From contig JAIWND010000010.1 in assembly GCA_025330725.1 (NCBI GenBank), forward strand, positions 682,001 to 746,000: 64,000 nucleotides of DNA. The letters run 5' to 3'. Below, piece after piece: positions 1 through 11,681 of the stretch. The position numbers and the translations under genes were made by a program. Numbering within the stretch: position 1 is the stretch's first letter; the number at the start of each line of letters is the position of its first letter. This stretch comes from Chlamydoabsidia padenii (lineage: Eukaryota; Mucoromycota; Mucoromycetes; Mucorales; Cunninghamellaceae). Below the pieces are notes generated by a model. That model worked only from the letters and a program-made list of their open reading frames with translations. It searched no databases and had not been told where the DNA came from.

Positions 1-1155
1 CGCCGAAGGGTTTCGACCAGAGATCACAAAGTAATTTCGACTGAGTGAGATTGAATCAGGGACAAACCAAGCATGACTACCACCTTTTAAAACTTGTATT
101 GGATCCGAGGAAAGTTTGGAAGTGTCGTAGAATATGCATTTCCTAAAAAAATAAAAAAATAAACATCATTAAGTAACCCCAACTGATCATGCGATCATGT
201 GCTTTCCCGTGTTACTCTAATAAAGTACTTACGATCCTCGTAATGCAACAACCATAGTGTTGATTTCTGGCAACAAATCAATACATTCCACCCTATTATG
301 TTGCTGAGTTGGATCCCCAAATTGCCATGTATGTCTTAGTCCAAATCCTTTATCACCATGTTCGTATAGTCGCACAGCATTATCCTAATAAAAAAAAAAA
401 AAAAAGAATTAAAGGGGTGAGTATGTAATTTTTTATCGTTCTGCATACACTTACTTCTGATAGCACCACCAATAGTTTTTCCTTGAGTTTCACAGACAAT
501 ACTCGACTACCAGAATGATCACTAATCAAGTGGACCCGTTGTACAGCACCCATTTTCCAATTCAGTCTAGTTTGTAGTCGACAAAATCGTGTTGGCCATG
601 CTAGTGGTTGTGATCGTCGTGCTGGATTTCTGTCAGTGGCATGGATCATGTCATTGTTAAAAGTAGATAGATCAGCATGATTTTGTGTAATGTAGCGGCA
701 CTGAGTTTTCCATAGAGAAGGATCTCTGGCTATTCGACACCATGCCCTACAAGTCTTGTAATAGAGTAAAGAGTTTAGTGTCCATTTCTTATCATACAGC
801 ATTTGTACTTTGTACTACCTTTCCACCCCCGCCTTTTCCTTTTTATTTGTTGTTCTTACCAGTTGCACTCGTACCAGTTCATCAAAGCAGAGCAATGAGA
901 ATACATACAAAGCAAGTTCATAAGGTAGTCCAGTAATTATGTCATTTTGTTCCAGTTCTTGTCTTTGTTGCCGATCGCCTTCTTCGTCTTCTTCGGGGAC
1001 AAGTGTAAGATTACTACAAAACCAGAATAAAGAATGAGTGTCCATAAGAACAAAGTACAATTAGTTTCAACTTACGGTTTAGAATGTGTTGCTGATAACA
1101 GAGATAGTTTTTGTAAAGGCTTGACAAGTCTTTGGACAGAAGCACGATGCACCAT
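1..1155 (-). CDS. F-box / WD-repeat-like protein, 3' part beyond window
   Basis: Likely substrate-recognition subunit of an SCF ubiquitin ligase. Five exons can be joined on the minus strand: 1155-1076, 1013-860, 754-455, 384-233 and 142-1, all with GT-AG junctions and consistent phases (0 or 2). After an acidic stretch (residues ~30-45) the F-box reads GLPYELALYVFSLLCFDELV, followed across an intron by CRAWCRIARDPSLWK, the classical end of an F-box. The rest has WD40-type strand spacing (DNAVRLYEHG, a region ending in W-F near QFGD, then VLKGGSHAWFV), as in F-box/WD proteins, but canonical WD dipeptides are few. The start chosen is the ATG at 1155, which joins the F-box exon in frame. The C-terminal part is missing because the gene leaves the window. 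The F-box call is firm; the propeller assignment is inference. Confidence 0.8.
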
Positions 1156-2765
1156 AAAAAAAAAAGTGAGAGAGAGAGAGAGAGAGAGGGAAGAGAAGGA
1201 GATAAATGAAACTCAGAATCTCAAAAGTGCCTTCAATTTAAGCACTTTTTGGGCGACCGCTGCTATTGGGCGGTGCTATTTTTGCTATACAGCAAGATCC
1301 CAATTAAGGTAACCAGTTGTCCATGTTAGCGCAAAAAATCCCCTGCTAACTTTTGTTCTCCAGCAAAATCCCATATATAGATAGTATTTTGTAGCACAAA
1401 GTAGCATACAGCTATATGTGCTATACAGCAACGCCGAGTATAAGGGTACACCAATTTACCCTATGAGGCTACAAAGATTTTGGACATGATGATATAAGAT
1501 TGAAGATGATTTATTGACAAAGAATAATAATTGTATTAGTAATAATATACAATACAACTAGTTAGTATGAGAATAAAAATAAAATTTATCACTTGTGTTC
1601 TATCTCCACTGTGGGGTTTTCCGTAAAACAGTGTAAAAAGGAGCCATTTCGGTTTGATGGAGCAAATCTGCTCTGCAGGCATGTGGAATAAGTAACCAAC
1701 CTTTTATTTCCAAACCCGACCCCCAAAAGGAACATCGGGTGTTAAAAAATCCAAAAATGTGACAACGATACAGTCTTTTGATTATGATACGGCTAAATCT
1801 GGTAGATGTTAAGAGTATCTTAGGTTCAAAAAGTTTGCTTTGTATGTATTAAGTAGTGAGTACCAGAATATTTTTGGTTTAGATTCAACCTTTGATATGT
1901 ACTTGAATGTACTTGCAAATGTAAAGAGAAAAAAAAAAAAAGGAGAATCCCAATTTGGAAAGCGGGATTTAAAAATAAAATAAAAGTAGATCTTGTATCA
2001 AAGTAAGATCACATAAGACAAAGTTACACTTGTTAAGTAACTTGATAGACAAAGTAAATAGTCAAAGAGAAAAAGCTCTTGTCAAGTTTTTTGTAATGAG
2101 AAACTTATTGAATAAAAAACCTAGAAAGCTAAAGAGTCGAAAAATTGGTGAGGGGTATTTATACTATTTTATAATTAAAGTTTATGCACGTCGACAAACG
2201 TATAGAGCGGTTTTGTGATAAACAATTATAAAAAAATCGTTCAAGTGGTTTTTTCACAAAGTGTCATAGTTGTCGCTAGGTTCTATTTCCTCGACACTTA
2301 CTATCAGGATAAGTTGCCGTTTACGTACATTCAGCTGAGACATAAGTAACAGGACAATCCATCTATATAGGACAGCTTTACTCATTAGTTAGCATTGATC
2401 GGCATTTGGAATCTAATTTTCATCGCCCGCCGACTTCTTGCATAGTACAGTCCAATCTCAGATTTCCCACGCTTCATTGTTGATACATGGCATCCATTCA
2501 TAAAGAAAAGTGAGCAAATTGACTAGAACAATAAGATAATCGATTGTCATATCTACTTGTACTATGATTTCTATGTTGTGATGGTACCATGGGGAATTGA
2601 TCAAGTGGGTCGTCAGCATTAGTTATCCACTAAGCAATGGCCAATGGCCAATGGCATCGGGATTTGAAAAACATTTTCGACACAAAAAAGAAAATTTTTT
2701 CTCCCTTGCTTCTCTTCCGCACACCCACCACCCTTTTTTTTTTTTAAGAAAAAAAAAAAAAAGAC
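1156..2765. other. Divergent intergenic region with repeat remnants
   Basis: Separates the F-box gene (-) from the arrestin gene (+). It holds an AG microsatellite (1169-1188), short degenerate reiterations of a TGCTATACAGCAA-like unit (about 1255-1435), one copy of a dispersed repeat (1825-2033, listed separately), and a B-box-like CGGGATTTGAAAA motif at 2658, about 100 bp upstream of the arrestin start. An open frame at 2030-2218 lies partly in the repeat and has no recognisable protein character. No gene is supported here. Confidence 0.6.
1825..2033 (-). repeat. Dispersed repeat, copy R1 (related to 45225-45430)
   Basis: Read on the minus strand, this ~209 bp segment aligns over its whole length with 45225-45430 on the plus strand. 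Shared blocks include GTAACTTTGTCTT, GTGATCTTACTTTG, ACAAGATCTACTTTTATT, TTTAAATCCCGCTTTCCAAA and ATTCTGGT(A/G)CTCACTAC. Both copies have the AAATCCCG core at the same internal position. No coding capacity and no obvious terminal structure was seen. It is a non-coding dispersed element of unknown class, possibly an LTR or SINE remnant. Confidence 0.7.
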
Positions 2766-4130
2766 ATGCCTGTCCCCTTTTTCTCTGGAAATCATCAACT
2801 TTCTATTGAACTTGCCGAACCAGTTGTCATTCTGCGTGGTCATGAAGCGGATGCTGTCAATGGTGTCATTCGAGGTGAAGTGGAATTGGTACTATCAAAG
2901 CCGATTCTTGCCTCTTCTGTGGTGGTGAAACTGATTGGTAAATCACACATGCTTTGGCCGGAAGGTATGTATTTTTTCAAAACTCGAAAAAATATATGAT
3001 AACAGATAAACTAAACTTGAACATGTGTTAATGTAGGCTTGGGATCTCGCAACAACAAGTTATACCATGAAAAGACGATCCACGAACAAAATATTATACT
3101 TCATTGTCTTGCCGAAAATGAAGATCGTACATTACCAGCGGGGCTACATCGTTGGCCTTTTGAATTCCTCCTACCTAACCGACTAGTGGAAACGATCGAA
3201 GATGAATTGGCGAAAACCTACTATTATGTATCTAGCACCGTGTATCGTGTGGGCATGGGTTCAGTGAATCTACGTTGTCGGCGCCAAGTCCTCTTGCTAC
3301 GTGCTCTCTCCTGGTCAGATCAAGCACTCACCACTCACTCGCTAGCCAATCCTTCTATTCTTGTGGAACGACGACTAGCTCAATGCGATGCCACCATCTT
3401 TATTGAAAAATCCATGGCGTCCTCTGGCACCCCCTTTCCCATCACCGTCGTCCTTACGCCTCACCGAAAACATGTCCATCTGGAAAGTCTATCTGTCCTC
3501 TTGACGGAAAGACGGGTATATCAATTGCCTGAATTCGACGCACGCCGGGGTGAATTGCACGATTACAAACTGCCATTTTGTGGGGCGCGGAACTTGGCGG
3601 ATACGTCCATGTCGTCGTTTGCTCCTCCCAATGATATCGACCTTGTCAACTTGCGTCGCTCCTTGACGACAAAGAATGCTCATATTCCATTGACAGCCAC
3701 GCCATTCCAATATCAATTTGAATTCACCTTGCCTAATTGCATCCACCTCAACCATACTACCAATTACAACGAAATGCATTTTACTCACTCGCTCAAGATC
3801 GACATTGAACTATCTTATCCTCAATATGATGATACTATGGATGGTGGGATTTTACGAACGACTGTCCATCTAGATACACCTATTACCATTCTCGATTGCC
3901 GACTCAAGGACGATTATGCCACTTTACCTTCCTATGAATCATCTCAACATGACTCGACGGTGGATAATGAGGATCTTGCTCAAGATTCTGCAAAGCAACC
4001 TACCGGGTTCTTCATGTGTCCGTGCTATCTCGAATACAAGAAGAAATGCAAGGAGCTCACTCGACCCGAATGGATGACCGTGCGCCAGAATATCACTACT
4101 CCTCCTCCTCCTTACTCGACTAAATGCTAG
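2766..4130 (+). CDS. Alpha-arrestin (arrestin-related trafficking adaptor)
   Basis: Predicted adaptor that recruits a Rsp5/NEDD4-type ubiquitin ligase to membrane transporters for endocytosis. There are two exons (2766-2964, 3037-4130), 430 residues. The N-terminal arrestin fold covers roughly residues 10-170 and the C-terminal arrestin domain roughly 190-370 (with the segment LPNCIHLNHTTNYNEMHFTH typical of that half). The protein ends in PPPPYSTKC, which contains a PPxY motif, the WW-domain ligand through which arrestin-related adaptors bind Rsp5. The ATG follows an A-rich leader. A B-box-like motif lies about 100 bp upstream. The family call is strong; the cargo cannot be read from the sequence. 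Confidence 0.88.
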
Positions 4131-4635
4131 ACCCTAGTTTTTTACATCTTGCCCTATTACATACCATACACATTACTATCATTAATTAACTTTACTTTTT
4201 TATATCATTCTGCATTTACATCATTCATCATTATCATAATAAAATTGGGCTTGCCCCGCATTATGCATTTTTTTTTTGTCTTGACTTTATTAGGGAGTAA
4301 AACCAAGTCCACACCATCTCAAGTTTGGATTGACTGACATAAGGGTATGTGCACTTGTCTTTTACTGTAAACTATGTTTTAAATATACTTGGCCACTTTA
4401 ATCATTAGTGTTTGTGGCAAGTCGACAGTAAGCGGGGTTTGATTATCGCTTTCCGATCTTGAACGAGATCAAAAGTATTCATCGTCAATCATCATCATTA
4501 AAGTTAGTAAGGCTGTCATAGTTAATATGCATAATGCACCAAGGAATCAAACATTATTTTATTAATTAATCAATCGTGATATGATAGGGGGGAGAGAGAG
4601 ATTATAATAAACTACATGCTAAAGTAAATATAACT
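4131..4635. other. Convergent 3' intergenic region
   Basis: Lies between the 3' ends of the arrestin (+) and aminopeptidase (-) genes. It contains AT-rich TTAATTAA motifs near both ends (about 4180-4195 and 4557-4571) that may serve in 3'-end formation. At 4380-4450 there is a fragment of the ~240-bp repeat family, recognisable from CCACTTTAATCATTAG and AGCGGGGTTTGA. No gene is supported. Confidence 0.5.
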
Positions 4636-6725
4636 CTAGAGAATAAAAGCACCGGTAAGAGCAGCCACAGGGGAGCCAGTAACGCGAGTCAAGCTCCATC
4701 CAACAGATGTCATTGTTTCAGCGGAACCAGCAATGTCCAAATGAGTATAACCGATAGGCAAGTCGTTGCGAAGACCATGTTTATCCAATCCAGAAGCAAT
4801 CAGCATGAATCCGGCAGGGTATTGGTGACCACGATCAGTCATAGAACTGGCCTTGTCGTTGGCTTGAACAACATCTTCACTTGATCGACCAGGTTGCACC
4901 ACATCCACATCTTCACGTCGTAAAGTCGAGATTTCAAAGGGATCCGCCAAAATATGACCAGCATCATGAATACGGCGACTGACCTTGTTCTTTCGTGCGA
5001 ATCCATTATCCAGAGTGATCCCATAACCGCCATAGGCACGTAAAGCGTGACCTGTCAATGTAGCCACGGTAAACAAGAGGGAGGGTTTGTCGCTTGAGGG
5101 TGATTGGGTTTGGGCATGGGCAATAGCCTTTTCCTTGAATTGACACAACAGATCGGTCATCACCATACGTCCTTCAGCATCAGTGTTACCGACCAATACT
5201 ACATGAGATAATAAAATAAGGATCATCAATAAGAGTCACTTGTTTTTTTACCAACCACATATATTATTCCCTTACTTACCTCGGTTACCATTTCTAGACA
5301 CAATGATTTCGTCACTGACATAAGAATCGGGACCAATAGAGTTGCGGACCAAAGCCAAACCAGCAGTGGCATTGATGCCCTTGGGTTGAAGGATTTCAAT
5401 GGTCTTGAAGAAACCAGCAACAGCAGCAGCACCACACTTGTCACGAGACATACCTATAAAATGAATTCAGAGTCTACCAAGTATTGTTTCCTTTATGCGT
5501 TACCTCTCATATGACCACTACACTTGATATCAGCACCACCAGTATCGTATGTGACACCTTTACCAACAAAGTAGAGACTATTAAAAGAAGGGGGGCAGTT
5601 AGTATCATACTTTTTTTTTTTTTTTTTTTTTTTTTCATAAATTGAATCAGACAAACTTACTTTTCTTTTACACTGGATTGGTCGGCAGACTTGTATTCAA
5701 AGTGGACAAATCGAGGGTGGTGTCTGGGTACTATATAATTTTTAATTAGAGATCCGCCCGTTTTTTTTTTTTTTACTTTTTGTTAACCTTTACCTACTAG
5801 ACTTGCACGAGTAACAGCATGAGCCAAAGGATATTCCTTTTCGATAACATCAATATCATCGATCACAGTCATCTTGATGTTCTTGTCGTTCTTGAATACA
5901 GATTCCAAGTACTTTACGATTTGAATAGGTGACATTTGTTCAGGGTCAGGTGATCCAATATCTATCATCATCATCATAAAAAGAGAGTATGTTAATTACA
6001 GTTACATTAGTTGTAAAAGTGGATACAAACCTTTAGCAACGCGACGACCTTGTTCAATAGCTTGTACCTTTTGAATCAAAGTAGGAGTATCTTCTTGCAA
6101 GGAGGAAGCGGCAAAACCCAATTGAGCAAAGTTCTTGATAGTAGTGTTGGATTTTGCATGATAATCACGCACATCGACAGGTTCATAGCAAGCTTCCAAG
6201 AATCCAAGCATAGTCACTTCCAAATAATGCTTGTAATCGTCTTGTTCATCAAAAGTCCAGTTTAAGGAACCAACAGAGGCAGTAGGAGCATCAGCAAAAC
6301 AGACCAGTGGTTTTACAAAACCAGCTTCTAGTGCACGTTTACCAGCTTCAAAGGCAGCGTCTACAAGAAGGAGAGTAAAAAAAAAAAAAAAAAAAGAAGA
6401 TAAACAGGTTAAAAAGAGTGAATCATTATGATTTGTGAGAATTACCTTTAAAGCGACGAGCGTCATCGACATCAGAGGTGATAATACCAACGGGGGCAAT
6501 AAGAACACGGGAGAAGGGTTTTTGATCAACAGGACAAATCACTTGAATAGTCTTTCCAAAGGATTGATCGAGGTCCAAGTAAGTTTGCACACTCGGTACA
6601 ATATGAGCCAGCTTGGTCTTATCAGAGAAGAGGATAACCAAACCATCGTAGTTGCTGTTATGGGCGTCTAACGATGAGTTCAAGTTGTCGTTTGTGTCAA
6701 TGACTTGTAGTTGAGGAAGTGACAT
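4636..6725 (-). CDS. Cytosolic leucyl aminopeptidase, M17 family
   Basis: Di-zinc exopeptidase that removes N-terminal residues from peptides in protein turnover. Seven exons on the minus strand (6725-6446, 6360-6031, 5961-5794, 5730-5661, 5577-5504, 5453-5280, 5198-4636) give 552 residues. The N-terminal half is the variable M17 domain. The catalytic half contains GKGVTYDTGGADIK, matching the metal-binding GKGxxxDxGG(x)xxK block, and NTDAEGR, the family signature carrying metal ligands and the catalytic Arg. No signal peptide is visible. The frame is open across all junctions. Several introns contain homopolymer runs. The start is the first ATG (MSLPQLQ) after a long A/T-rich leader. It resembles the divergent W07G4.4-type branch of M17 more than classical LAP3, but this placement is inference. 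Confidence 0.9.
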
Positions 6726-7121
6726 TGTATAAATAAAGAGGGAAAAAAAAAAAAAAAAAAGTGAAAGAAGAAGGAAAGGAAAGGAAAAAAAAAAAAACTT
6801 TTTGCCTCTTTTTGAATTTCGGAGCTTCACCGTGACTCCAAGTAATGATATTCATAAAATAAAATAAAAAGATCAAGTCTTTATGCACCCCTCACTAAAT
6901 CACTCATACCCTTGAATCATCACCATTTGTTAATTAATAAAAGTGATGATGACTGTTCAAGTCTGGGTACATGGTCATTGTTCTTTATCATCCTCTTCTT
7001 GTACTGCCTTACCATTCTTCCCACGATTATATTATTTCCAACCCCGATTGTTTTTCATTGGCCAGTCGCTGAGCCCCTTTCTGACTCTCGATCACTCTAT
7101 TTTTATTTTTTTCTTCTCCAC
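6726..7121. promoter_or_regulatory. Divergent promoter region (aminopeptidase / CoA-binding gene)
   Basis: This 396-bp spacer serves two divergently oriented genes. It has A-tracts at 6743-6762 and 6785-6799, just upstream of the aminopeptidase start, a TTAATTAATAAAA stretch at 6931-6944, and a pyrimidine-rich leader before the plus-strand ATG at 7122. Open frames here lack protein character. No specific factor site is recognised. Confidence 0.35.
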
Positions 7122-7580
7122 ATGAAGTCCCTGACGAAACACTTTATCTCGAACCCATACTTTGCTGTTGTTGGAGCAAGTACTTCACGGTCAAAATATG
7201 GAAACAAAGTATTACGTTGGTATCAAAACGAAGGATTGTCTGTTATTCCTGTACATCCGGCAAGTTACGAATTAACCCTCCTCCCCTTTTATTACTAACA
7301 TGCTGATTGATAGAAAGAGCTGAACATTGAAGGTCTGCCTACTATAACATCGTTGGATCAACTACAAGAACCTCAACTTACCTCAGTCTCCATTATTACA
7401 CCCCCAAGTGTCACCTTGAATGTGCTAAAGGACTGCAAACGACTAGGTATTCGTAACATATGGCTGCAACCTGGAGCTGAAGACAAGCAGGTGCTTCAAT
7501 ATGCTCAGGACTTTGGTTTGGAAGTGATTGCTGGTGGACCTTGTATCCTTATGGAAGGTCCTTCTTTACTTATTCAATAG
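7122..7580 (+). CDS. CoA-binding-fold (Rossmann) protein, YccU-like
   Basis: Small protein of the CoA_binding_2 family; the ligand and cellular role are not known with certainty. There are two exons (7122-7259, 7314-7580), 134 residues. Near the N-terminus is FAVVGASTSRSKYGNKVLRW, the glycine-rich nucleotide-binding loop of the family. It is followed by IIVTPP-like SIITPPSVT, IWLQPGAED and a C-terminal GPCILME, the typical order of conserved blocks. The intron uses a GC donor (CCG|GCAAGT) with a normal AG acceptor; splicing here keeps the frame and the family alignment. The start at 7122 was chosen because it begins just before the conserved domain. In-frame sequence upstream is probably leader. 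Confidence 0.85.
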
Positions 7581-7903
7581 AACAACCTCTAGTTAGCTAT
7601 TCTCCCTTCTTTTACCCCTCTATAATAAAACTTTATGAATACTAGTGTAGTAATGATCACTTCTTTATACATATATCAGAACCAAAATACTAATTTTATT
7701 AATTAAAGAATACGGTCATGGCCCTCCACGCACCAGATTTTCCTGCATGCGCACTGTCTAAATTAAACATTTAAAACCCCGCATTTCCTCATTTCTTTCC
7801 CCCCCCCCTTTTTTTTTTTCAGTCTCCCTTTCCTCTTTTTAAATTCTTGTTGTCATTTTTTACTTTTAATCTCTATAATCCTATCAACTTTATATTCCTC
7901 TCC
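7581..7903. other. Intergenic, 3' and 5' flanks only
   Basis: Between the CoA-binding gene and the RasGAP gene on the same strand. It holds a TTATTAATTAAAG stretch (about 7697) likely in the 3' flank, and C- and T-rich tracts (7800-7820) in the RasGAP leader. No other signal is seen. Confidence 0.4.
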
Positions 7904-8342
7904 ATGGTTGAACGTGAAAACGGCATGGTACAATCATATGGATACCCACCTACCGCCACGACCACAAACAACAGTCATCATTCTCAAGTAGTGACAAGGG
8001 CTGTCGCTGCTGCTGCTGCGAATAATCATCACTCAAATCGTAGCAAAGCTGGCAGAGGATCCAAACGGTACTCTGTATCTGCTTTTTATTCCATGGCTGC
8101 TGAACAAGATAACGAAGTAGAAGATGACCTGGCTCAAGGTAAGTTGTGGAATAAGGTATAACACTTTGTTGAAGACTCAACTCTTTTATATATAGCTCAA
8201 CGTCGATTAAGGGAGCTCAAGTCAAAAATATCTGGTCAATCGAAAAAGAACTTTGTATTGGAACGGGACGTACGATACCTGGATTCACGTATTGCCTTGC
8301 TGATTCACAACCGCATAGCTTTGGCAGAGGTAAAAAAGAAGC

Positions 8343-8403
<61 letters not shown>

Positions 8404-11194
8404 TTTTTAACAATATCAAATAGATTCTCACTCTTTATTCTTCTTAGCATACAGAAATAGCCTCTCATTTGGAAGAACAAGGTGGTGGTGGTGAAGATGT
8501 GTACCCAGACGATAGGAAACTCCAACAATATGGCAATCTCTTCTTCATTCTCCAAAGCGAACCTCGTCATATTGCAACTCTTTGTCGTCTGGTTAGCCTA
8601 TCAGAAATCGATACCCTGTTGGAAACGGTGATGTTTACCCTTTATGGAAATCAATATGAAAGCCGTGAAGAACATCTTTTACTGACCATGTTTCAGGTAT
8701 AAAACATAGTCCAAACTACAAAGGATTCAACTCACCTCTTGAATGATTATATAGAACGTGCTGGCTGCCCAGTTTGAAACCTCTACTGAATTTGGGTCTC
8801 TTCTCCGTGCTAATACACCAGTCTCTCGAATGATGACCACTTACACTCGGCGGGGTCCTGGACAATCCTACTTGAAATCTACTTTGGCTGAAAAAATCAC
8901 AAGTTTGGTGGAACACAAGGACCTCAATCTTGAAATCAACCCATTGAAGGTAAATGAATGAATTATGATCACAGTGATTTTAATCGCTCCTTTATTATTA
9001 ACCTCCTTTTGTGAATGTTAAATATACTTAAGGTCTATGAACAAATGGTGGCTCAAATTGAACAAGATTCTGGCTCATTACCAGAAGACATGCCCAAGAG
9101 TGTTACCCCTGATATTGCTGCCAATAATCCTGATGTTCAAGCTATTATTCAGCCTAGGTTGAAAATGCTAGTGGAAATTGCCGAAAGCTTCCTAACGACA
9201 ATCATCTCTTCTGTGGATAATGTCCCCTATGGTATTCGGTGGATATGCAAACAGATCCGATCATTAACCAAACGGAAAAACCCTCAAGCGTCTGAATTCT
9301 CTGTGTGCTCAATGATTGGTGGATTCTTCTTTTTGCGCTTCATCAATCCTGCTATTGTTACTCCAAGAGCCTACATGCTACTTGATAATGCTCCTGGAAA
9401 ATACCCTCGACGAACATTGACTTTGGTAAGATAATGATTGATACATATTTATACAATCGATGGTAGACTGACCACTGCTTTTTAGATTGCCAAGATGTTA
9501 CAAAATTTAGCCAATCGACCTTCTTACGCCAAAGAAGCTTACATGCTACCGACTAATTCCTTTGTGGAAGACAACAAGCTTCGGATCAACAAGTTTTTAA
9601 ACGAATTATGCGAAGTTGGTGACTTTTACGAATCATTGGAAATGGATCAATATATGGCTTTATCAAAAAAAGACATTCTTCTCAACATATCACTCAATGA
9701 AATAGTCAGCACCCTTAAATTAGTACAACATCATCTGGACGTCATTGCTCCCAAGGAAAAAGACCGCATTCGGATATTGATAACTGAAATGGGACCGACA
9801 CCACCTCAAGTGGCTCGCAAGGACAACAAGACGATTGAATTGCCACTGTTTAGTCGTTGGGAAATCCCCATCCAAGGTAAGGCGGTGAATGTAATGATAG
9901 AGAGGGAGGAGAATGTACTCACTAGATGATTTATATATATATATATATAGATCTTACAACAGCATTGATGTCTGAAAACAACATTACACAAAACGACATT
10001 CTTTACATGGAAACCAAGGCCATCTATGTCCAATTGATACGATCATTACCTCATCTCTCAAACAGTGGTGCTTTAGGCTTGGACTTGGATTACATAGCAG
10101 AAACAGCAGCGACAACCAAGGATGCTCAATTGGTGCGAAAGGGAATCAAGGTCAAGGACATGCTGCGGGAATTGGAGGATATGGGAATTATCGATCATCG
10201 GGACCGGTACAAGCTATTAGTGGAAGAAATTACACAAGAACTGACACACCTTGGAAACTTGAAGGAAAAGGTGCTCTTGGAATTGACGTCTTTGGAAAGC
10301 GTTTACAAGACCATTCTCGATCACAATACCTATCTTCGTGGACAATTGGAAAGCTACAAGGCCTATTTGCAGAATGTACGAATCCAAAGTAGTGGGGCCG
10401 AGAAACAAACCAAGAAATCTGTGGGGATTGGCGTACAAGTCAGCGGACATGGAACCCATGGTGCCAATGGTGGTGGTGGTGGATTTTTAGATGGCGGTCA
10501 TGCAGGTCATGGCAACAAGAAGAAGGGATCGGATACCCAGGGTCCATTCAAATTCTCACATAGTCAATTGGAAAAGGATGGTGTCATCTCGCAAAGTAAT
10601 GTACCTGAAAGCAGGTAAGTAATATATATATATATATTTACCATCACACTAAACACACAGACTTCTTTTTTTGGGAACGATTAGGCGACCCGATGTCTAC
10701 TTTGCTTTTACTTCTCCTTTACCTGGAACATTTATTATTGCGATGCGATTTAAAGGTCGCGACAAACCGATATTGGAAATGGATCTCAAGTTGGATGACT
10801 TGTTGGAAAAGGTATTATTATATAAAACAAAAGGGGGCAAAGAGGAGGGATCATAAAAAGGGGATCACACTGTATACACAAAGGCTGATCGGCGTTTTAA
10901 TGTTTTTATTACTGTATTATAGCAACAAGATAATGTGGACTTACTCGATCTGGAGTATGTAGGCCTCAATGTATCCAAGATACTTCAACTTCTAAACAAG
11001 ACCTTTGTAACACGGAACAAGTAAGTCATTAGGGGTGGAAGGGGTGGTGATGATTTCTTTATCTTTTTTTTTTATCACTCCTTCTCTTAGCGGGCGAAAG
11101 AAAAAGAAAAAGAATCCTCACAACCTTTTTTTTTTTTTTGTCATGTCTTTATGAACATTGATCTTTATCATTTAGGGGTGGTATCTTTTCATAG
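7904..11194 (+). CDS. Ras GTPase-activating protein (RasGAP + RasGAP C-terminal domain)
   Basis: Predicted negative regulator of Ras signalling, related to the S. pombe Gap1 / IQGAP-like group. Ten exons (7904-8138, 8196-8329, 8448-8696, 8755-8949, 9033-9425, 9486-9876, 9951-10614, 10685-10811, 10923-11020, 11176-11194) join in frame to 834 residues. The GAP domain occupies about residues 150-500. [12 protein letters not shown] aligns with the arginine-finger loop, and [14 protein letters not shown] is the FLR motif that stabilises it. The RasGAP C-terminal domain lies after about residue 600 and contains a coiled-coil-like heptad region followed by a glycine/histidine-rich linker. IQ motifs and a calponin domain are not seen, so it is not a full IQGAP. 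Intron 2 contains a long CT microsatellite. The last exon is only 19 nt. Confidence 0.92.
8346..8402. repeat. (CT)n microsatellite inside RasGAP intron 2
   Basis: About 28 near-perfect CT dinucleotides lie between the donor at 8330 and the acceptor at 8447. On the sense strand they extend the polypyrimidine character of the intron. Likely variable in length between strains. Confidence 0.95.
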
Positions 11195-11681
11195 AAAGCC
11201 TAAAGTCAATAAACTTTACCGGATGCTCCTTTGTAGTGGATAGACAACACTACTACTTAGTTACCCTATAATTATCATCTACCGTTAGTCTTATAGTATC
11301 ATCTTGATCCTTATTTACTTGACCACAATAAATCATATTATTATCACACATTGTATCATGATCACTAGTTAAAGTTAACCGAAAAGTCAACAAAAAGCTA
11401 TATTGCACGTGCCTTTTTTGGCTCTTGTTCTTGTACCACCTATTTCTGACCTTTGCTGGTGCAAATAAACTAGACCGAGCTGGGTTTCCTAAAATAAAAT
11501 AAAAAAAAGGAAGCTGGATTTTTTTTTTTCCTTTCCTTTCCTTCTTTCTTTTGCTTTTTTTCCCTCTCTTTTTTTCTTTTTTCTTTTTTTTTTTTTTTTA
11601 TATATTACTACTATTATTGCCATTTGTTTTTATATTCTGTTTAGTATATACGTGTGTCTGTCTTACTACCTTCATTAATAT
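11195..11681. other. Intergenic region, pyrimidine-rich leader
   Basis: Between the RasGAP stop and the Psr1-like start. The distal part (11518-11600) is an almost pure pyrimidine tract on the plus strand, typical of leaders and core promoters seen elsewhere in this window. No gene or named site is supported. Confidence 0.4.
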